Below, piece by piece: positions 39,865-48,800 of a stretch of 64,000 nt of DNA (the stretch's first letter is position 1; the number at the start of each line of letters is the position of its first letter). The notes beneath the pieces were generated by a model that had not been told where the DNA came from, made no database searches, and saw nothing but the letters and a program-made list of their open reading frames with translations. The stretch comes from Sisyra terminalis. Taxonomy: Eukaryota; Arthropoda; Insecta; Neuroptera; Sisyridae. A program made the position numbers and the translations under genes. Where the stretch lies: positions 23,126,001 to 23,190,000 of the forward strand of contig OY292278.1 in NCBI GenBank assembly GCA_958496175.1, in the 5' to 3' direction.

Positions 39865-42800
39865 CTGGAAAGGAACCAAATTCAGTTGGAAAAAATTAAA
39901 TAGCTGATAAACTTGCATTATAAAGATGTTCTTCGAAACACTTTCTCACATCCAACTGATAAATGGCAAAAATTGGATTGTTATTTTCCGCCAATTTCGT
40001 TTCTGCGCGGCCGTAATATTGGCATTTTCCTGTTTGTTTGTTCGCCACGAGTGGTTCTGTCGCCGTTTTGGGTAAATCTTTCAAACTACCCCAGGGTAAT
40101 GCGCGTATTGGATTCGCTTTCCACAGTATACGGCCTATGTACCCCGGACATTTTTCTGAGTTGTTTGGCTTATCAAACATGTGTGATGGAGGAAAATGGA
40201 TTTCGGGCTCCTCGAAACCATGTAATAGCTCGCCGGATGTCAAAACAGTGTGCAACTGATCCAAATAGGACATACGAATGTAATCCTTTCGCACAGTTAA
40301 TGCTCGTGCTCGTTCATTATTTGCATCGATATAGTAATTTAAACATCCGAAAAAGAAAATGTGATCATGGGCCTCTATGGATTTGCACGCCGAAAAACTT
40401 AACTTCGACAATATTAACCTGCATTGTTCATTTCGTCGACTCAGCTAAAATTTACTGATTGAATAACTGAAGTTTATTGTATTTGAATGGTTTACCTCTG
40501 TGTATCCATCCGAAAGATGAGCACAGATGAAGCAAAAATTGCTCTGACAAAAGGAGAACCTAATCGCGACAGCCCCTTTACTTTGATGATACGACTCTTC
40601 TTCCGTTTTTACAAAGTTTGTGTTCACTTCTTTGACATACCCCAGTAACCTTTTCTTGATAAAAATAAATAAACAGATTCCAAACATTTGGCAAAACGTA
40701 ACCAATATATACGGTTCATTCGTCGACAATACTTGTTCAATTTGTGTGGACCATATCTTCACTAAATTGTTACTTTTAACGCTGAGTCCCGTATCCTGTA
40801 ACGGAACAATATTCTGAAACCCAACTGCATAAATATCGCACGGGCGGTATGATGCATTCGAGTGGACTCGCAAATGTGGCAATAGCCAGTTGGATAAGTT
40901 ATCCTGGGACCATTCTTGGACGAGTTCATTCCCATTTGCATTATACGTTCCGATTCCAACCTGAACCTTTGTAACCCTAAACAATGATTCCAATTTTTGC
41001 GTAAAACTTGAAAATTGTTTCAGCGTTCTTACTTGGTGTAGTCATTCATTCGGTAAGTCAAATCGCGCAATATGTGTGCCGGACAACACATGTACTGCGG
41101 CGGTAGAATTGCACGAAGTCGATCGTAAATTGTTGACGGCAAAAATGTATTTTTCATCAGTAAGTCTGTTACTGAATGCATGATTTCTTCAAAAACTGTA
41201 CGAACAAACAATGAGTCATTGCTTTTAAAGATACTGTTAAGCTCTGACGCGTTCCGTAACCACATATGTTTGAAACACAAACGAAACCTTCAAGAAAACA
41301 ATACGTTATAAAAATATACCATGGTTCCACCATAGAGATGTAGAATAGAGGACTCATGTTTTGCATTATTGGCAAGAGTTAGTGATTCGTAAATCTTATC
41401 TCTTCAACGAATCCAGTCGAAAATCATCGTTATCAGAAAGCAGCAGTAAAGAGATACACATTCTATGCTATGCGCATGATCAATAGGCTGGTCTAAAAAA
41501 TCGACCTTTTTCTTAATAGATAGGTCTAAAAAATCGACCTTTCTCTTAATAGATACTTCAAAAATATTATTCAGGCTGGCAAACAATTAATATTATGCAT
41601 TTTTGATCCTTTAATATTGATTTAAGAGGTCAATCATCGCAATTTTTGATTTTGCAATTCAAAGCGCATTTGTTTGACAAAACTTTTGAACCATAACACT
41701 AAAAGAATTGAAAAACAATAATACTTATAGGAAATTGAATGTTCCACAAAAAATGTCGGATTGTAAATTTTTATCACACCAACCGTTTCTTAATAACCGA
41801 GCCATCAACATTGATCTATTTTCCCGAGCAAAATTTTTGTACATTCTTGAAGAAAATTAAATGTTCTACAAAAAAAGTCTTCTACCATTTTTTGATAAAT
41901 ATACTTCTCTCAAAGTTATTCAAGGGAAATTATTCAAATTTGACCTTTAATAACTTTGAATTAAGTAAATTTATCAAAAAATGCTAAAAGACCTTTTTTG
42001 TAGAGAATTTATTTTCTTTCAAAAATGAATAAAAAAATTCTCTAAATATCAATTTGTTCATTAGTTACAAAATTCCAAAGTTAAAAAATCAAATCGGAAA
42101 AATAGATCCATGTTCAAGGCTCGATTATAAGGAAACGGCTAATGTAACAAAAATTTACAACCCGACATTTTTTGCGGAACATTCAATTTCCTATAAGTAT
42201 TAATGTTGTTCAATTCTTTTAATGTGATGATTCAAAATTTTCGTAAAACTAATGCGCTTTGGATTGCAAAAACGAAAATTGCGATGATTGACCTCTTAAT
42301 ATAAAAATTAAGGGCTCAAAATTTCGCAACATTAATTTTTTGTCATCCTGAATAATATTTTTGGTGGTCGACTTTTTTTGGTAATATAGGAAAAAGAGAT
42401 GATAGGATCTTCGAAATTCAATGTGGTTCGATAGACCAAGAAGATAGCACTCTATACTACATCTCCGTGAGCTCCACACTTACTTTTCATGTACTTTTGA
42501 ATGAATCCGGCTGTCAATATTGTAATACGAGGATAATGCAGTTATCTGTTTTAACAGTATTGAAAGTCCAATGAATGACTGAATTTTATTAGTCCTTTCA
42601 AGACAATCATAACAATTGGTTCGAATTATACTACATTGTTGTTTCCGTACACCATTATGATACAAAAAAATCGCTTGGAACTGTGGATACAACTTCAAAT
42701 CATTCTTCAATTTCATCAAATTATTAGCTCCTTTACTTTTGTTGCAGTCTTTACAGTAATCATATGCAAAAAATACAACTTCACTCCTTAAAATTATCAA

Positions 42801-45800
42801 ATTAAATACAACTTTCCTCAATAAAATCAAACATAAACGTACTTTAAACTTGTCTCCCGATAGTGATGACAAAATTCGTTATTTAGAAAAGTTTCAGCTT
42901 CGTTGGTTCCGTTTAAATTAGAGCATAAGAGGCTAACGATGGCGATATCTCCGTAGCGCTGTTGTAACAACCGTATGTGTTTCTCAAAGGCCTGTTGCGT
43001 CACTTCGAACCTATCGAAAGGGATAAATCGGAACATATTAGATCCATTAGAGCCCATATCATTTGGGATAATGATATTATTACGACGTCTTATTCTCATG
43101 AATTTCGAGAAGATTTCCTTTGAGACTTTGACAGTGTAATACGCGACGCCACGATACAAAGACCAGCGTCGAAAAATGCTTCCCTCCCTTTCGAAAACGA
43201 AGCAAAAACGACGCTTTTCAAATTACTGACTCTAATTCAATACACGAGGCAAAACCATTTCAAATTTCTATCGCCAAATTTACTCTTATCTCGAAGAAAT
43301 CAAGTTGAATTATCCGTATAACGGAAGAAAGAAGTTTGACATAGTAGGGTGAGGGTTTTATAATAAACTTTTATTCAATTTTGTCTAAAATCGAGTAGAA
43401 TTATTTTTTTTTATCGAATATTCATTGATATATGTTATAGATTCGCAATATTTTATGACATCGCCTCTTTTACGAAACAGAAAATCTTACGCTTCCTGTC
43501 CCACTTTGCCAATTTCTTTCAAAGTATGAAACAACATCGCTGTTATTTTTAACGTCCCCTGTATCACTGCTACCTTTCTAGAAAATTTGAGTGTTAACTT
43601 TAGGACCATATCGCCCCCGTTGGAAACCAATAGTCTATATCATGGGTCGGCAACCTGCGGCCCGCGAGACATCTTGGTGCGGCCCGCAAGAGATTCTCGC
43701 CGCAACGCACATGACGGACACATAGCGTTTTATTTTTAAAACTAAAATATTTGTACATAAATATTGTAGGTATACTTACTGCAAGTGCGGCCCGCACTGA
43801 CCCCCATGAAAAATATTTGGCCCTTTTACAACAAAAGGTTAAGGTTGCTGACCCATGGTCTACATGAAATAACCCGTACTTTTTCCGTTACCTATAGCAA
43901 GGGTGGCCAACCCAAATAATATTACGAGCCATTTAGGAAATATTACATAATTTCGCATGCCATATATAAAATTATATATTTGTTTTTTTAGAGCGCAGCT
44001 GGCCTGGGAAAGCTAACCGATATCTAAGATCAAATGTGAAAATACTAAAGCTCACTTTAGCTCGCTTGGTTTTTCTTTTCATTGGTAGAGGAAAATTTAC
44101 GTCCAGAAAGTCGAGGAATTCGTGTTGAAGAAAAAATTGGACTTTTGTCTATAATACTACTCGTAACTTTAATGTAAATTTTTAAATAAAAATTTAGTTA
44201 TTTTCATAGGGTTTTTGGGTTAAAAAGTTATTAATTTTATTTCTTAATGATTTTTATTTAATTTTATTACGACGTTTCATTGTCTTTTAAAACTATATCA
44301 AGTATTCAATCATAGATCATTAAAAAATTGATATAGTCCCGAAAGGCGACGAAACGTGGTACGAAAATCAAATAAAAATCTTTAAGAAAAAAAGTTGTTT
44401 ATTTTTTAGCCCCAAAACCCTCTGAAAACAACTAAATTAACTAAGGATGGACATTAATCGAGTGAATTTGAGAAGAAAATTTAAAATAAGATGTAAAAAG
44501 TTTTTTTAAAGTATGCTTTAATAGTTAAATAGCTTGTCGTGTATGGTCAAGGCATGAAGTATTAATGGCAGAAGAACGAACGCTTTTTTTAAAAGTTTTC
44601 CACGAAATAAAGGCAAAGTGTAGAGGGCACTACTATCAGTATTATACCAAGTTTATAAACGCTAAAAATTCATTCATATTCATAAGGGAAAAATAATTTC
44701 AATGAAAAATTGTTTTCTTAATAACACTAGAATAAAGTAATAATAAATTTATGTTATATTAATGATTTGGCTTTAGTTTTAATAACAATTACAAAAAACG
44801 AACAACCAATAACAATTCAGTATGTCAAGTTGATGACTCAAACTTTTTCGTCTATGCGCTGCTAGTAGTCGAAAAAATAACTAAGCAGTGTCCTAGTTTT
44901 TGAGGACTCGAGAACTAATAAAATGCAAATTTCGTTTGTTTTCCTTTTATTTATTTTCCTTGGACCAAAGTTTTAATATAGATTCGAAAAAATTCAACTT
45001 ATTGTAGATAATATTTTAAAGGTGTCAATTGCCCAGATGATCTTTGAACATGGTCTAGTTGTAGATAGATCAGTAGTTGGGTAACTAAAAGCTGTTTCAT
45101 GAAGTAGTTTTGTTTTTCATTTGTTTCTTCATAAGAATAGATATTACAGTATAATCTCACTAATCCGGCACTTCGATAGATCGGCACAATAATTCGGCAC
45201 CCTCCGCTCATGCCTCCATCGCCCCTCTATAACTGTGCATACATTTATTCCTTCTATGAAATGCTTTATTTTATTCATACCTATGACTTTTTCACTATAA
45301 TCCAGTAATCCGAACATTCCAATAATCAGGCATCCTCCGGTTTTTAATAGTGCCGGATTAGTGAGATTACACTGTATTTACTATAATTAAGCAACACATT
45401 AAAATAGCTAAGAAGAATTACGCTCGTATTTCTTTTTTTGCAAGTAAACCAGTTCTTTCAACTCATGAAATTATGTTAAGTTATAAAATTCTTACATTTG
45501 CCAATTATAAGTGATTTCATAAATTATAAACTTAGAAAAAATAGAAAGAAGAATATAAAAGAAAAAATTCAGTTCCAATGATTACTTCCTTACATGACCT
45601 AGAATGGAACTGTATATTGTATAAATTTGCCATCCAAGTTTCGTGTGCCAAAAATTCCAGAAATTCTATCCTGAATGAAAAACAAAAGAGAACTACTGAA
45701 AGATGCCACAAGGTGAAATTCGTTACATCTGAACAACTTTTCTGGCAAACGGTTGACATTTATTTGTAACAAACGCGACATTGGCCATTTGGCCACTCGC

Positions 45801-48800
45801 ACAGTATTGCACCGATCACATTTCCAACTTAATCTAATTTGTCAAAAAGACCTCCACAACAACGTATCCCCTTGAATCCCGCACAACAAACCTGGAACGT
45901 CGCAAATAGTCAAATTACAACGTTCAACATAATTCATTTGCCCTGACGAGAAAAGGCCACAAAAGTTCACGCAACCATTCCACAGCACACAACTCGCCTC
46001 TCGTTCCAGAACAAAAAGAGGAACGGAGGAAACGGGGAAGACACGCACTGCTTTATTACGAGCATCGCATTTATCAATGTTGCATTTTTTGACACGTAAT
46101 AAATGAGATTATTTGCTCGGGAATTTGTAAACTGCTGCGAAACGAATTTTTCCGAATTGACAAGGAAAAAAAAGGGAATATTCAAACGGTAAATAATGGA
46201 ATATGTTCAATGCTCACCCACGAGTCAGCTGAATCTTCGGGACACCCAACGGTGTAATGGTGTGTTTCCAAAAAATCGGTACACTTCCCCGAATTTGAAT
46301 AAACGAAACGACAGAATTTTCCAAATAAATCGCTTGCTCCGTTTCGATCGACATTGCCACATGCCCCTGATCGTCAACCCCTAAATAAACATAATTTTAA
46401 TTAAGAAACTATAAAAATTACCAGACATTTCAATATTCCCGTTATAATATATGTAGCGAATAAATTTCATTCCCATTTCCATCAAGCAAATGAATGCAAA
46501 CATTTTCACAAACATTCGAAAATTTGATTACGACGTGTGAATATGATAATAATTATACGAATATAATAATAATTATTATTATTATTGCAATTATTATTTT
46601 GGTACGAGTGAAAAGTGCATTTTCCCGGACAGTTTTCCCAGGCGTCAGACGGGAACGAGACGAAAACTTTTGTCACAATAAATATGCAAATATGCATATG
46701 AATGATGTGTGTTTGACGTTCAAAATTATTTTACAGAGAAACAAGGGGAATGGGAAGCACAACGGGAAACGTTCACCCGTTTAACAAACCCACCATTCCT
46801 GTTTACTCGTAGTTGTGTCTATATTTTTATAAGTTTTCAGTAGTTACAAATTGATCCAACAGTTTCAGTGTTTTTTTACTGTTACATAATTTGAAAATGA
46901 TTTTAATTGAGAAGATTCAACTAAATCTAGATTAATTATGCCTAAAGCCTCTAGGGATGTAAGCATGGTGAATCGGGAAATATATTTTAATAATTGAAGG
47001 GTTTGCTGCAAAATGAAGGTTGTTCCAAATTTACAATTTTTGGGAAAGGAAAAAATATGTTTTAATTCATTTTTAAGGTCCCTTTACATTAACTGGATAG
47101 TGGTTTGTTTATATTATGGTTTATTTTGAATTTTATATATTTCGTTTTTTGTTTTTGGAAAATTGATACTGCCTCCCTTATGCAGTAAACCCTTCAATTT
47201 GTGTGCACTAAAAATATACTATGACCCTGTAAATGTAAGATATCTTAGTATAAGAGCTAGCGACGTTGAAAAAAAGAATTTTAATAAAGCTGATTTTTGG
47301 ATATAGCCACCTTATCGTTCTTTCGGTCAGCGTAAGGACAATTTGAAATCGGTACAAGTTGCGTTTATTTATTATCATTTTATTTGTACATTGCACTGAT
47401 GGCAGAAGAAAATAATCCTGCAGAGGCTTCTAACAAACTCCAGCGCTCTCTAACATAGTATTGCAGGTGGGCTGACAAGTGGAAAATAACTATTAATGAA
47501 AAGAAGTCAGTCCATGTTACTTTCATTACCCGAAAACAGTACTTCCCGCCAATGATGCTCAATAATGCAGAGGTACTCCAAACGGATCATGTCAAGTATT
47601 TGGGAATGTACCTGGATAGACGGTTAACTTGGGTAATACACATAACAGAAAAAGAAAGCAGGTTAACAAGAAATACGGAAAATTGGATTGGCTGATTGGT
47701 CACAAGTCACAGTTGAGCATAGAAAACAAATTGGTACTGTACAAATCAATAATAAAACCAATTTGGACCTATGGAGTGGAACTTTGTGGCACAGCATCCA
47801 ACTCAACCGGGGAAATAATACAAAGATTTCAATCCAAAGTTCTGCGGACAGTAATCGGTGCACCATGGTACATAAATAATGTAAGAATCCACGACGATCT
47901 ACAGGTGGAACATGTGAAGGATGAGATCACTTGAAGAGCGCGGGCTTATCAAACTAAACTAAATGATCATCCAAACCACCTTGCCTTGAATCTGCTTGAT
48001 AACAGTGCGGATGTTAAGATAACAGACCGATTTTAGTGATATTATTGTTAGTGTTATTATATTTAAGAATACTATTTATACTAAAATTATATTTAGAATA
48101 TTATTACTGTTGTTTTACTATAATTTTTAATGTTTATTGTGTCATTGGACACAACTAACCCACGAGTGTTGTAACTGTGACATATTACCATTATTGCAAT
48201 TATTGACCGAAAATTATTTTTTTTCAACGTTGCTCGGACTTTCTCAATTGAATCTTAGGACACAGAATAATATGTGAGTTACAAAAAACCTTCAGTTCTT
48301 TTTAGAAAAAAAAAATATATTAATTTTAACATGTTTAGTTGGCTAACAATAGATTTTTATTAAGGGGTTTCTCTCGTGTGACGGCCTGTGTTTTAAGCTT
48401 TTTTTAGTTTTTTGGAAGGCCATTGAAAAGAAAGAGTTTTGAGCTTTTATCAGTTGTTTATATTTATAATAAGCATATGTTGATAAATTTTTAGCCAAAA
48501 ATCACTATTAGAACGTGAGTAATAGCGCTCCAAAGACACCCACATCGAAAAAAATGGACGCTTAAAAGGATAACGGCTGATTTGCTTATCTCAAGTAAAA
48601 AAAGGTTTTCAATCTAAAGCTTAAAAGCATGGCGTTGATAACAATCGATTGTAAATACGGGTAATTGGATTTTTGGTCGACTTCTGAAGAAAAAGTTGCA
48701 AATCTACGTATTTTTTTGTCGTTATGTTTTTGCTAATAAAAAATATAGAAATATTTGGAATTTTTCGGTGATTTTAGTTCATTCTGTGCATCTACATGTG

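Noticed and set aside
39913..40458. 181-codon plus-strand open frame opposite the 5-phosphatase exon
   Set aside because: Shadow of synaptojanin-like exon 7 on the other strand; no family resemblance.
43896..43985. Second hAT-type element starting GGGTGGCCAACCCAAATAA
   Set aside because: Only one end resembles a hAT terminus; no matching inverted end or target duplication was found.
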